Assembly (NCBI GenBank): GCA_021772095.1
Contig: JADYXR010000006.1
Coordinates: 1-64,000, forward strand
DNA from: Candidatus Obscuribacter sp.
Lineage (GTDB): Bacteria; Cyanobacteriota; Vampirovibrionia; Obscuribacterales; Obscuribacteraceae
Reading direction: 5' to 3'
DNA length: 64,000 nucleotides
The notes under the pieces were generated by a model. The model did no database searches and was not told the origin of the DNA. It saw only the letters and a list, made by a program, of their open reading frames with translations. Each line of letters opens with the position of its first letter. Positions within the stretch are counted from its first letter, which is position 1. This document shows positions 53,561 to 63,208 of this stretch, one piece after another. Both the position numbers and the translations under genes were made by a program.

Positions 53561-55717
53561 TCACCAACGGCTGAGCACAGACAAAGGAGGAAAGACTTCG
53601 ACCTTCGCTCCGGCAGTTTTCATTCGCATAATTTCAGTCAACAGGACACGCATTCGATCGTAATCGCAGACATCTAAATTGAACCAATTGTTGCGACCGC
53701 GTCCGCTGACAGCGTGGTCGATTAGTTGGTTCGAAACTTGTTGAAGAATTTCAGATGATCCCTCGACGTCGTTATTGATCAAAACATCAACATTGGATTT
53801 GCTCGACTTGGTTTTGCTCGACTCGGATTTGCTCGACTTAGATTTTTTCGATCGAGATTTGCTCAGTTCAGGTTCGCTCGACTCAGACTCGCTAACCATC
53901 GAGGTTCCCAAAGCCAGCTTCCCGTGTCGAATAACAAGATCGCGACTGCGCGATTTATATTCAAAGCGAATTGTTGCATTCAGAAGTGAAGTCATTTCTT
54001 TCGATACGAGATACGTTCGGGCGATGCCGATCAACAGCGAGTCTAGTCGATCGGCGATTTCTTCGGGAGTCAAATCATCGCTTTCCTCGAAGACTGATTC
54101 GTCAAATTCTTCGGTCTCTACAAGTGAGCGACCAATTTCGGCAAGTCGATCCTGTTCAAAATCATCGCCGGCGAAACCGCTCGGCGCCATCGTCTCGGCA
54201 GTACTGATCGCGGCTTGCAAACCTGCCACGTCATTGAACGGCAGAGTGCCACCAACAAGATCAATTCCATTTGCTTTTGCCAAAAACATGGCAATCGCCT
54301 GTTCCATCGCCAACTGACGCAGTGCTCTTCTAGCCGAACGGAACAAGCGCAAACCGAGAGCCAATAAGATTCTCGGCGTCATGCCCTCTTGAGCGTCGAT
54401 GCCGTTGCGGTCCAAGAAAATATCGATTCCCTCGACCAGATCTTCCATCGGAAGTTCTTCGAATAAAATCAGTGGATCGACGATGCCATCGTTGATGGTG
54501 GCGTTCAAACGTAGCAGAGCATCAAGCGCACGCGGGTTGGGCATTGGTCCTACAACATGAAGCTCATCCTGAGTGTCGTTGAATGACAGGAAATCGCGCG
54601 AGGCAAACAACAAACTTCGGCTTCGTTGTTTCAAACTTACGTTATAGGGCGGATCGAATTTTTTGATCTCGTCGGTTTCCAACAAAGCCGCTTCAAGAGG
54701 CGAACCGCATTCGGTCACTTCGATATTGGCGACTTGTGTGAGCAATTCTTTTGACTTGCTCGTTTTGTTTTTTCGCCCTCTAAAATGGCTATTGACACGA
54801 CTCTTCAATGACGTCGCTTTACCGACATAGAGAACGCGACCGTTTTGACTGAGCATTCTGTAGACGCCCGGACAATTGGGTAGTTCTAAACGTTTGAGTC
54901 GCTCCAGTGGATAATCCAGTTTGCCTGTTCGCCGCTCAGCTTTGGCCGCCAGGAATTCTTGCAACTGATCGACTGTGGTTACACCGACTTGCGACAACTT
55001 CTCGACCAGGTGTTTCCAAATCACGCGAGTGGCGTCGACATGACTGGTCGACCGTTTGCACTCTTCCATGTCTATTCCGAGAAAACCGCCTAGAGCGCGA
55101 ATTCCGCGAGAAGGAAGATTCGGATAAAGCCGTCTTGCGATTTCGAAAGTGCAAATCAATTGGTACGGCCACGCTTCTTTTTCAGTGTGTTCTTCCACCA
55201 GCAGATTCAGAAACGGAGTTTCGAAACGGGCGTAATGAATGACACACAGACGGGGTGCCGACAGTGAATTATCATTTGCCAATAACTTTTCGACTAAATC
55301 AAGGCGCGAGATGGCATCGACCATGGCATCATCTGTGATACCAGTCAATGATTGAATTCTAAAAGGAATTGGTTCTCCATCAGGCTGAGCGATGAGATGA
55401 GAAACGATGTCACTGGCGATCGAGTTCGAGGCATTCCCGTTACACCAGGCTACTTCCAGAAGATTTCCGCCCGACGACGGGCTCGCGCCGGTAGTCTGGC
55501 AATCGACGAATAAACAATCGTAATCGAGTAAGGAACCGTAATCGGATAACGAGCCGTTATCAACGAAAGACACTTTTCTTTCAACGAAAGAGTCCGAGTC
55601 AAAACCGGATTCGCGCACAAGCATTGACGCACCATCGTTGCAAGCAACCTGGTTTTCAACAAAAGCGGCATCGGTTGAAACCGAACGGTCGGTCTCAGCG
55701 CTGATGGACGAGCTCAT
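53561..55717 (-). CDS. DnaQ-like exonuclease domain with altered active site fused to a GIY-YIG (UvrC-like) domain
   Basis: 718 residues from ATG 55717, chosen for the GAGGAGACGA site right before it. A DnaQ-like exonuclease domain at about 60-240 is recognisable by FVDCQTTG, HYARFE and HVDA, but the motif I Glu is Gln74 (Asp72-x-Gln74) and motif II has Glu where Asp is usual. A GIY-YIG domain at about 280-365 is intact (GVYRML, YVGKATSLKSRV, Glu in EAALLE). A long C-terminal helical part contains an SKSK-rich repeat. The gene overlaps the helicase gene by 23 bases. UvrC-like nicking is plausible, but exonuclease activity is doubtful. Confidence 0.85.
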   Translation of the reverse strand: MSSSISAETDRSVSTDAAFVENQVACNDGASMLVRESGFDSDSFVERKVSFVDNGSLSDYGSLLDYDCLFVDCQTTGASPSSGGNLLEVAWCNGNASNSIASDIVSHLIAQPDGEPIPFRIQSLTGITDDAMVDAISRLDLVEKLLANDNSLSAPRLCVIHYARFETPFLNLLVEEHTEKEAWPYQLICTFEIARRLYPNLPSRGIRALGGFLGIDMEECKRSTSHVDATRVIWKHLVEKLSQVGVTTVDQLQEFLAAKAERRTGKLDYPLERLKRLELPNCPGVYRMLSQNGRVLYVGKATSLKSRVNSHFRGRKNKTSKSKELLTQVANIEVTECGSPLEAALLETDEIKKFDPPYNVSLKQRSRSLLFASRDFLSFNDTQDELHVVGPMPNPRALDALLRLNATINDGIVDPLILFEELPMEDLVEGIDIFLDRNGIDAQEGMTPRILLALGLRLFRSARRALRQLAMEQAIAMFLAKANGIDLVGGTLPFNDVAGLQAAISTAETMAPSGFAGDDFEQDRLAEIGRSLVETEEFDESVFEESDDLTPEEIADRLDSLLIGIARTYLVSKEMTSLLNATIRFEYKSRSRDLVIRHGKLALGTSMVSESESSEPELSKSRSKKSKSSKSESSKTKSSKSNVDVLINNDVEGSSEILQQVSNQLIDHAVSGRGRNNWFNLDVCDYDRMRVLLTEIMRMKTAGAKVEVFPPLSVLSRW
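53795..53893 (-). repeat. 15-bp in-frame tandem repeat in the exonuclease/GIY-YIG gene
   Basis: About six and a half units of 15 bases (pattern GGATTTGCTCGACTT on the plus strand) encode SKSSK/SESSK-type pentapeptides in the C-terminal tail of the protein. The unit keeps the frame. Confidence 0.8.
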
Positions 55718-58112
55718 TCGTCTCCTCTTCAGACCAGAAGTTACTGATATCGGACAGAATACTTCCCGACACCAGCTCATTTACGGAACTATCGTACCAA
55801 TCACTTGGCATTGCCACAACATAATCCTTTTCAATGAAGCGCTTGCCGAGCAGTACAATCAAGCCACGCTCAGACTGTGAACGAATTACTCTCCCGGCGC
55901 TCTGCACGACTTTGGTCATGGCTGGATAGATGCAGGCGTAGGCGTTTCCGTTGCCATACTTCTTATCGAAGTAGCGCATTAATATTTCGCGCTCGTAATC
56001 ATATGTAGGTAAAGCCGGCCCCACAATGATCGACCCGATCAGCATATCGCCCGGATAGTCGACGCCCTCCGAGAAGACGCCGCCTTGCACCGCGAACAGT
56101 ATCAGTGGGTCCGTCGCCGCGCGCATCTGGTTTAAATAAGTCTCAGTCATGAGCTGAGTCATCTCGCGCTGCTGCACCAGAACATCGAAGCCGAACGAGT
56201 TGACCAGTGGTTTTACTTGATGCAAGAAATCAAAGCTAGGAAAAAATACGACATAGTTGCCTTTCTTCAGGGTAACTATACGAGATATCGCGTCGGCGAT
56301 TTTGCCGTAGTTGCGCTGGCGGTCAACATACTTCGTTGAAATCTGTGGTATCACCAGCAGCTTTCTGTTCTCCTTCGGAAAGGGAGATGTGAATTCTTTC
56401 GTTGCCACCTTGGTGAGATCTAATCCCATCAAATCGCCGTAGTAAGCGAAAGGTTTCAACGTAGCGGAAAAGCCAATCACGGACCGAACCGCGCGATACG
56501 AATCCTTTAGCATATCGGAAGGATCGCAGCACACCAATTTGATGGTACCGCCGGCAGTGCTCTGATAAAGTGAGGCGAACTCGGCGTTTGTACTATTGTG
56601 CAATGACGAAACGAAGGCATCGAGTGTTCTGAAAAACTCTAGAATCGGATCCGTGCCGGACGGTATAGCCAGGCTTTCCATGTGCCTTGAGGCAATTTCG
56701 GAAACACGAGTAATCAGATCAAGAAAACCGTTTTTATCAATTTCAATTTCACAATCAGGTCGAGCCGATGACTCAGGTTTGTGATTGAGAATTAGTTTGA
56801 TCGCATCGCGCGCCGCAGCTCTTGCCGTGAATGAAACGTGCATCGGCAAATGCTGAAACCGTTTTTCGAACTCTTGCAATTGATTGACCGTCAATGCCGA
56901 TGAATAATAACCGCACGCTCTGGAAGGCAGATTGTGAGCCTCATCAATAACAAGATCAGGCTTGTCGATAGCGCCGGTGAGCTGCCGCATGAACCGACCC
57001 ATGATATTGGTCGGCGAAAAAACATAGTTATAATCACCGACTACAACATCGGCGTGTTTAATCGTATCCAAAGATAATTCGAACGGACAGACTTCGTATT
57101 TTTTCGCTATTTTCACAAAGGTGTGCCTATCAAGAACGGCGCCTTTAGCGGCTTTCTTGACGAGATCATGTTTCTCGACTTTCTCGTAGTAATCCTTGGC
57201 GAATTCACAATACTCAGGATTGCAAATTGTTTCGTCCTTCATGCACATCTTAGACTTGGCAGTCAGGACGAGCGCTTTTATCTTGCTGCCTTGAGCTTGC
57301 ATGCGTTGAACCGCATCGCGCGCAACGGCATGCTGACTATTTTTCGGTGTGACGTAAATCATCTGCGATCCACGCGACATCGACGACTTCAAGGTCGGGT
57401 ACATGACGCCCAGCGTCTTGCCCAGACCGGTCGGTGCCTGCACCAAACACGTATCGCCACTCTCAACGCAAGTGCCGACTTCGGCAATCAATTCTTGCTG
57501 ACCCTGACGCGGATCGGCAAACGGAAACGCCAGTTTCTCAGATTGCTTCATTCGCTTGGCAATTATCTTTTCCTCCAGCTCGACATCGGCTTCGACCTCC
57601 AACATCCTCTTTTCAAGCCACTCCTCGTATGCCTCAACATTTAGTTCGAGCTCAATCGACTCGAACGACTGATCGCGGATTGATACCACCAGCAGTTGCA
57701 TTTCCGGAATCACATCATGTTCCAGCTTATAGAGGTATCCGTAAGTTATTAACTGCAAACAATAAGGATGGTTTGGCGTCTTGCGAAGAAAACGAGCCAG
57801 AGCCTCTCCGTTGAAGTCGGTCTTCACTTCTTCCAGACAAGTCTGCCCGCCGTTGACACGCATTCCGTCGACACGCCCGGCTACAGCGACGTGCAGTCCA
57901 CCCGGTCTTTCGAAGATGTGCTTGAGACGTGCTTCAGTGACATATCCCGGGAAACTACGTTTGCGTTTCCGCAGAAACTCATCGTGAACCTCCTGCCCAG
58001 TTATCGGCAGCGGTCCATAACCGGAATGCGTTTCAATACTCCCGAGCCTTGGCACGGGCAACGCGAAATCGCGAACGCCTAATGAGATATTTTGAAAAGA
58101 AGACTTAACCAT
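55695..58112 (-). CDS. XPD/DinG-type DNA helicase with N-terminal PD-(D/E)XK nuclease domain
   Basis: About 805 residues from ATG 58112; an ATG at 58133 would overlap the palindrome. A nuclease-like region at about 30-145 has Asp82 in GRVDG and Glu95-Val-Lys97 in LEEVKT, the PD-(D/E)XK pattern seen in Cas4-type domains. The helicase follows: Walker A QAPTGLGKT (Lys232) and DEAH at about 390. Four Cys (about 290, 297, 302, 342) could hold the iron-sulfur cluster of XPD/DinG enzymes. Such helicases unwind 5'-3' and deal with damaged or structured DNA. The next gene overlaps it by 23 bases. No ribosome site is seen at either start. Confidence 0.85.
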   Translation of the reverse strand: MVKSSFQNISLGVRDFALPVPRLGSIETHSGYGPLPITGQEVHDEFLRKRKRSFPGYVTEARLKHIFERPGGLHVAVAGRVDGMRVNGGQTCLEEVKTDFNGEALARFLRKTPNHPYCLQLITYGYLYKLEHDVIPEMQLLVVSIRDQSFESIELELNVEAYEEWLEKRMLEVEADVELEEKIIAKRMKQSEKLAFPFADPRQGQQELIAEVGTCVESGDTCLVQAPTGLGKTLGVMYPTLKSSMSRGSQMIYVTPKNSQHAVARDAVQRMQAQGSKIKALVLTAKSKMCMKDETICNPEYCEFAKDYYEKVEKHDLVKKAAKGAVLDRHTFVKIAKKYEVCPFELSLDTIKHADVVVGDYNYVFSPTNIMGRFMRQLTGAIDKPDLVIDEAHNLPSRACGYYSSALTVNQLQEFEKRFQHLPMHVSFTARAAARDAIKLILNHKPESSARPDCEIEIDKNGFLDLITRVSEIASRHMESLAIPSGTDPILEFFRTLDAFVSSLHNSTNAEFASLYQSTAGGTIKLVCCDPSDMLKDSYRAVRSVIGFSATLKPFAYYGDLMGLDLTKVATKEFTSPFPKENRKLLVIPQISTKYVDRQRNYGKIADAISRIVTLKKGNYVVFFPSFDFLHQVKPLVNSFGFDVLVQQREMTQLMTETYLNQMRAATDPLILFAVQGGVFSEGVDYPGDMLIGSIIVGPALPTYDYEREILMRYFDKKYGNGNAYACIYPAMTKVVQSAGRVIRSQSERGLIVLLGKRFIEKDYVVAMPSDWYDSSVNELVSGSILSDISNFWSEEETNELVHQR

Positions 58113-58118
58113 AACTTT

Positions 58119-58135
58119 GTATGGTAATACCATAC
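58119..58135. promoter_or_regulatory. 17-bp perfect palindrome at the 5' end of the DNA-processing operon
   Basis: GTATGGTA-A-TACCATAC is a perfect 8-bp inverted repeat around one base. It lies just upstream of (or over, if the longer start is used) the start codon of the nuclease-helicase gene. It looks like an operator for a dimeric repressor. It does not match the LexA box patterns I know. Confidence 0.5.
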
Positions 58136-58328
58136 ATACGGAAGGTCAAGACAAACTTTCGAACTCGCGCCCGCATTCGGGGTGCAAATGCCTGCGTGTA
58201 TGGTTTCAAGTCAATTTATTGCGATCGGATGCCCGACCACTTGCACCCTGCCAGGTTTCAACTGACTTTTCGCCACCAGCATTCCGATTCCGGCGGCCTT
58301 GCCTGGTTTCAAACGAAACTGTTCAGTC

Positions 58329-58769
58329 TTAGCCAGGTTTATTCTGCCCGGGATGGATTTCTTCAGGCGATCGGATCACAGCGCTGCAGTGCGAGCAACG
58401 CGGGAAATCGCCTTTCCATGCCTTCGGAAAGGTGTGCCCGTTCAGTGCACAAGGATTACTTTTGCTCTGCCGCGATGCAAACAGGCTGCCAATCGCTTGC
58501 AGCATGCCGTTGCACATTCCTTCAATCTTCCGCAACAGCCCAACCACGGGCGAGGACTCTTTACGCACGGTCACTTTCATCGCTTTAATTTCGTGGTGCG
58601 TTATGCGCGTAGGCCGGCGAGGAACCATCTGTTCCGGCTCTTGACCCGGTGTGATGCCACGCTTCGTATGGACCATATCAATCAATTCTTGCGACTGAGC
58701 GTTCTGCTCGTCCAAATTTGATGGCTCGGTGTTTGATGGTTCGGTGTTATCCTGCCCGCCGTAACTCAT
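58329..58769 (-). CDS. Small protein with C-terminal zinc-binding motif
   Basis: 146 residues from ATG 58769 with GGGAGG ten bases before it; an ATG at 58787 is possible. The first 30 residues are Ser/Asn/Glu-rich (SNTEPSN repeat). A helix follows (LIDMVHTKRG). The end holds C..NGH and FPRCSHCSAVI, which with the Cys/His upstream can form a zinc ribbon. No family is recognised. It is divergent from dnaK. Confidence 0.65.
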   Translation of the reverse strand: MSYGGQDNTEPSNTEPSNLDEQNAQSQELIDMVHTKRGITPGQEPEQMVPRRPTRITHHEIKAMKVTVRKESSPVVGLLRKIEGMCNGMLQAIGSLFASRQSKSNPCALNGHTFPKAWKGDFPRCSHCSAVIRSPEEIHPGQNKPG

Positions 58770-58812
58770 GTGCCGGCTTCCTCCCAACGTTTCGATCTAG
58801 TAAATTAAGTTT

Positions 58813-58856
58813 GAAGTGTTTGGTTTCGTAATACCAATTTACCAAGTTAACACTTC
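58813..58856. promoter_or_regulatory. Nested inverted repeats upstream of dnaK
   Basis: GAAGTGTT (58813-58820) and AACACTTC (58849-58856) are inverted, and inside them TTGGT and ACCAA pair around 58820-58835. The region could fold as RNA or bind a repressor. It does not match the CIRCE element. Function unknown. Confidence 0.35.
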
Positions 58857-59017
58857 GAATGAGCCGCTGATGACTGGTTCCCTGTTTATATAATTCCCAA
58901 AATTCCGAAATATTTTCAACAAAGATACGTTTACAGTGAGGCCGGAAGCGTTCTGATACAATGCAAAGCTGTTTATAAACTAAAACCGGCTTGTCAAATA
59001 GCTGACGGAGAATCGAC

Positions 59018-61129
59018 ATGGGCAAAACTGTTGGAATTGACCTTGGCACAACCAATTCGGTAGTAGCCGTGATGGAAGGCGGACGGGCGACGGTCATACC
59101 CAACTCCGAAGGCGGACGCACAACACCGTCGGTGGTGGCATTCAATAAAACGGGTGAGCGCCTGGTTGGACTTCTGGCACGCCGTCAGGCTGTGGTAAAT
59201 CCACAAAATACAATTTACTCGATTAAACGATTTATCGGTCGTCGCTATGACGAAGTCTCGAGCGAACTGCAAATCGTTTCGTACAAAGTCAAAGAAGCGC
59301 CTGATGGTGGCTGCCGTGTGGCAATCCAGGGCAAAGACTACACGCCGGAGGAAATCTCGGCGATGGTTCTGCGCAAACTTAAAGAGGATGCTGAAAAGTA
59401 TCTCGGCGAATCGGTAGACAGCGCTGTCATCACGGTTCCTGCATACTTCAATGATTCGCAAAGACAGTCCACGAAAAACGCCGGCGCCATCGCCGGTCTC
59501 GAAGTCCTCCGTATCATCAACGAACCAACAGCAGCAGCGCTCGCTTACGGTATCGAGAAAAAAGGAATCGACGAAACGATTCTGGTGTTCGACCTTGGTG
59601 GTGGCACATTCGACGTTTCGATTCTGGAAGTTTCCGAAGGCTTGATTGAAGTGCGTTCGACCAATGGTGACACTCACCTGGGCGGCGATGACTTCGACCA
59701 TGCTGTTGTAGATTGGATCGCAAATGAATTCGTCAACACTGACAAAATCGATTTGCGCAAAGATCCTCAGGCACTGCAAAGACTGACTGAAGCTGCCGAA
59801 AAAGCAAAAGTTGAATTGTCCTCGGTTTCCGAAACCACAATCAATCTGCCGTTTATCACAGCTGATGAAACTGGTCCGAAGCACCTGGACATGCGCTTAT
59901 CCAAAGCCAAGTTCGATGACCTTACAAGAGATCTGGTCGAGCGTTGCCGCGGTCCAGTCGAACAAGCACTCAAAGACGCCAAGCTGGAATGGAAAGATCT
60001 CGACGAGATCGTTTTAGTCGGTGGATCAACTCGGATTCCAGCAATTAAAGAATTGGTCAAATCACTGGTGGGTGGGAAAGAACCCAACCAGAGCGTCAAC
60101 CCGGACGAAGTAGTCGCAGTTGGAGCAGCGCTCCAGGCGGGCGTTCTTGCAGGCGACGTAACCGATCTGGTACTGCTTGATGTCACGCCGTTGTCTCTTG
60201 GTATTGAAACCATGGGCGGTGTGTTTGCAAAATTGGTTGAGAAAAACACCACTATTCCAACGCACAAAACACAGATGTGCTCGACGGCGGAAGATAATCA
60301 AAACGCAGTAGACATCTATGTTTACCAGGGCGAGCGCGCCATGGCGAAAGACAATAAAATGCTCGGCAATTTCAGATTGGATGGTATCGCTCCGGCACCA
60401 CGGGGACTACCACGCATTGAAGTTTCCTTCGACATCGATGCCAACGGCATCTTGAACGTCACTGCAAAAGATCAAAATTCCGGTAAAGAACAGAAGATCA
60501 AAATCACTGCCAGCACAAACCTCACGAAAGAAGACATCGACCGCATGGTACGCGAAGCAGAAGCGCACGCCGGCGAAGACAAAGACCGACGCGCCCAGGT
60601 TGAAATCCGCAACGAAGCGGACAGCATCATCTATTCAATAGAACGCGAATTGAAAGAAAACGATCAGCATGTTTCACAAGGCATGAAAGATCGCGTTCGC
60701 GATGTCGTCAACAAACTCCGTGCTGAACTTCTAGCCGAAGCCTCGGAAGAAACAGTGAAGAGCACAATGAATGACTTGCGCGGTTTGTTCGTAGAAGTCG
60801 GACAAGAAGTTTCACAAGCAAAAGAAAAGCAGACTGCCGAATCTGCCGCTCCGCCGACAGAGACGGAAGGCGAGAAAAAGTCTGACGACGAAAAGTCGGA
60901 AGACGAAGCTTCAGCTGATTCAGCCTCTGAGGAAAAAACGGACTCGGAAAAAACTGACGGCGTAAAATCCGATTCGAATGGTTCAGACAGTTCAACCACT
61001 ACTGAAACCAAAACCGAAGACGGTGCCGATGCTGAGAAAAAAGAAAAGCCGGCAGCCAAAGGCGCCAAAACCGACAAGGGCGCTGGCAGCTCGGACGACG
61101 ACGCAGTCGAACCCGAAGTGATTGATTGA
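59018..61129 (+). CDS. dnaK: Chaperone DnaK (Hsp70) with extended acidic tail
   Basis: 703 residues. The actin-like ATPase domain at about 1-375 starts [20 protein letters not shown] and shows [27 protein letters not shown] and [10 protein letters not shown]. The substrate domain at about 385-540 is followed by helical lid segments. The final about 90 residues are Glu/Lys/Ser/Thr-rich ([19 protein letters not shown]) and longer than most bacterial DnaK tails. GGAG precedes the ATG by seven bases. No dnaJ or grpE follows. It is probably heat-induced, but no CIRCE or clear heat-shock promoter was found. Confidence 0.98.
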   Translation: MGKTVGIDLGTTNSVVAVMEGGRATVIPNSEGGRTTPSVVAFNKTGERLVGLLARRQAVVNPQNTIYSIKRFIGRRYDEVSSELQIVSYKVKEAPDGGCRVAIQGKDYTPEEISAMVLRKLKEDAEKYLGESVDSAVITVPAYFNDSQRQSTKNAGAIAGLEVLRIINEPTAAALAYGIEKKGIDETILVFDLGGGTFDVSILEVSEGLIEVRSTNGDTHLGGDDFDHAVVDWIANEFVNTDKIDLRKDPQALQRLTEAAEKAKVELSSVSETTINLPFITADETGPKHLDMRLSKAKFDDLTRDLVERCRGPVEQALKDAKLEWKDLDEIVLVGGSTRIPAIKELVKSLVGGKEPNQSVNPDEVVAVGAALQAGVLAGDVTDLVLLDVTPLSLGIETMGGVFAKLVEKNTTIPTHKTQMCSTAEDNQNAVDIYVYQGERAMAKDNKMLGNFRLDGIAPAPRGLPRIEVSFDIDANGILNVTAKDQNSGKEQKIKITASTNLTKEDIDRMVREAEAHAGEDKDRRAQVEIRNEADSIIYSIERELKENDQHVSQGMKDRVRDVVNKLRAELLAEASEETVKSTMNDLRGLFVEVGQEVSQAKEKQTAESAAPPTETEGEKKSDDEKSEDEASADSASEEKTDSEKTDGVKSDSNGSDSSTTTETKTEDGADAEKKEKPAAKGAKTDKGAGSSDDDAVEPEVID

Positions 61130-61211
61130 TAATCTCTCCTAATTCGCTGCACCACCACAGTATCCTTGTATGTAGATACCCATGAGGTAGTCGAAGGTGA
61201 GGTCAAAACGA

Positions 61212-63017
61212 ATGAAAACGTTTGCAGGCGGCAAAAAAGCCGCTATCTTGGCTGGCTTGGTCGCAACACTGGTAGCCGGTATGGCACCGGATGCCAATGC
61301 CAAACGAGTAGTCGAAAACAGCGTCGGCAGTACGATTCAACTAGATCCGGCTGATCTCGAAGAAGGCGCAAAAACCATGGGTGCGGCACCAATCGCCCCT
61401 GGTCAAGCCAAAATTCCTTGCATGGTGTGGATGGACAAACAGACGCCCAAGGCGGCAATGCTTTGTATCCACGGTTTCGGTCTGCACAAAGGCACCTATG
61501 ATGCCTTCGCAAACGAAATGGCAAAACAGGGAATCGCCACCTATGCAATCGACGTAAGAGGATTCGGCGCCTGGGTTAAAAAGGGCAAGGACCATATCGA
61601 TTTTGATGGCACCATGGGTGACATCGGTCTGGCACTCAACGAAATCAGAAGACTGCATCCTGACCTCAAGATTATTGTTCTGGGCGAATCAATGGGTGGA
61701 GCGATCGCTATGAAAGCCGCTCAGATGTACCCGGAGATGGTTTATGGTTTGATCTCATCGGTGCCTGCAGGCGACCGTTTTGACAAAGCGGATTCGGAGA
61801 TGGGAGTGGTCAAACACGTTCTTTTGCACGGAATGAACGCACCACTCGATGTCGGTCCAGCCATCGTTGGTCGCGCCACCAAGAAAGATGCTTTGAAAGA
61901 AACCTGGCTCAATGACCCGCTTTCGCGAACGTCAGTGTCGGCTAACGAACTGATCGCTTTCAAAAATTTCATGAACAGTACATATGATATGGCGCCGAAT
62001 ATCAAAAAAGCCAAAGTGCTTTTCATACAGGGAAGCAACGATCGCCTCGTGCGTCCAGCCGGTACTTATAAGCTTTACAACAGTTTGGCTACGCCGCACC
62101 GCGAAATCGTTTTGAGTAAAACAGCAGAACACTTGATCTTCGAAGACGGACAATTCAATGACCAGGATTTGAAGTTCGTCAGCAAGTGGATCTCGTCGAA
62201 CATCGCGCCGATTGGAGCTTCTGTAAAAGTCGCAAAAGCGCCAGCCGACAAGAACGGTGAGAAAGAAGTTACGACAACAGTCGATGGTTCCAAACCATCA
62301 ACTGATGGCGCATCTGGTGGCAGCACCACTGACGGTAGCACAAAGAATGAAGGCAAAACCGACAAGAACAAAACATCGGTGCCTGTAAAAATCGCATCCG
62401 CGAACGTTCCTGCAGCCGGTATTCCAGCCAAGAATGCTACGAACCCTGCCAATAAAACCGCACTTTCCTATTGGATTGAACTGAAGCGCAACGGCAAAAT
62501 TTTCCGATGCAATAACAAGACCACTTTCAAGTCCGGCGATGCCATCAAGTTCCACGTCATGTCGGAAGTCGATGGTTATGCATACGTTGTTCTTCAACAA
62601 GGAAGCACGGGCTCCAAAGCCGTTCTTTTCCCATCGAAAGAAACCGGCGAACACAACTATCTGCGCAACAAGCAAGATTACCCGTTGCCTTATGATGATT
62701 GGCTGTCTTTCGACGACCATCCTGGTTTAGAAAAAGTGAGAATCATGTTCTCGAAAAATCAGATCAGCATGGACAAATTCCAAAAGCGAAACGAGCAGAC
62801 CAAGATCGCTTACATCTCGCCTGATTTAGATGGAGCCAAAGACATGATCGGCACCAGGATGCAACTTTCCTGGGACGATTCCAGTCCCATCATCATGCCT
62901 GAAGAAGTTAAAACCACCTCTGCAATCGCCTCTGCGGATAACGCCAGCCAGGTCAGACTTGTGTTCGACAATCCGGATGGCACACTGGCAGTTGACGTGG
63001 CACTTCTGCACCAGTAA
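61212..63017 (+). CDS. Exported alpha/beta hydrolase with C-terminal DUF4384 domain
   Basis: 601 residues from ATG 61212 with GAGG nine bases before; a GTG at 61197 adds five residues. Signal peptide about 1-30 (ending DANAK). The hydrolase domain at about 70-340 has the nucleophile Ser160 in VLGESMGGAIA, LCIHGFG for the oxyanion hole, Asp in GSNDRLVRP and His in AEHLIFED, so it should be active. A Lys/Thr/Ser-rich linker (about 345-415) joins a C-terminal DUF4384 domain (about 420-560). DUF4384 often accompanies caspase-like proteins. The next gene, 191 bases downstream, encodes a caspase-fold protein without catalytic residues. Confidence 0.92.
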   Translation: MKTFAGGKKAAILAGLVATLVAGMAPDANAKRVVENSVGSTIQLDPADLEEGAKTMGAAPIAPGQAKIPCMVWMDKQTPKAAMLCIHGFGLHKGTYDAFANEMAKQGIATYAIDVRGFGAWVKKGKDHIDFDGTMGDIGLALNEIRRLHPDLKIIVLGESMGGAIAMKAAQMYPEMVYGLISSVPAGDRFDKADSEMGVVKHVLLHGMNAPLDVGPAIVGRATKKDALKETWLNDPLSRTSVSANELIAFKNFMNSTYDMAPNIKKAKVLFIQGSNDRLVRPAGTYKLYNSLATPHREIVLSKTAEHLIFEDGQFNDQDLKFVSKWISSNIAPIGASVKVAKAPADKNGEKEVTTTVDGSKPSTDGASGGSTTDGSTKNEGKTDKNKTSVPVKIASANVPAAGIPAKNATNPANKTALSYWIELKRNGKIFRCNNKTTFKSGDAIKFHVMSEVDGYAYVVLQQGSTGSKAVLFPSKETGEHNYLRNKQDYPLPYDDWLSFDDHPGLEKVRIMFSKNQISMDKFQKRNEQTKIAYISPDLDGAKDMIGTRMQLSWDDSSPIIMPEEVKTTSAIASADNASQVRLVFDNPDGTLAVDVALLHQ

Positions 63018-63059
63018 GCGGAGTGCGATGCGCGCCGCTGTTCAGAACGGCGGGCGCAG

Positions 63060-63143
63060 ACTGATTGGTAGCAGTCGTGAACTGACTGGTTCGCAATTGG
63101 AACTGATTAGTCGCACTCGGAACTTGATTGGTCGCACTCGTTG
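63060..63143. repeat. Four-copy degenerate repeat of about 21 bp
   Basis: Copies start at about 63060, 63081, 63102 and 63122 with the shared pattern ACTGATTGGTCGCAnTCGGA. The array lies between the hydrolase and the caspase-fold gene. Confidence 0.75.
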
Positions 63144-63208
63144 AACCGATTTATCAAATTGGAACGACGAAATCACGAAGAAAACTAGAAGAGCTAAGGA
63201 GATTTGGG

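Noticed and set aside
58117..58721. Plus-strand ORFs between the helicase and zinc-motif genes
   Set aside because: They mostly run antisense to the gene at 58329-58769, which has a strong ribosome site; none has a recognisable domain.
58788..59017. CIRCE element before dnaK
   Set aside because: No TTAGCACTC-N9-GAGTGCTAA pattern is present; only unrelated inverted repeats are seen.
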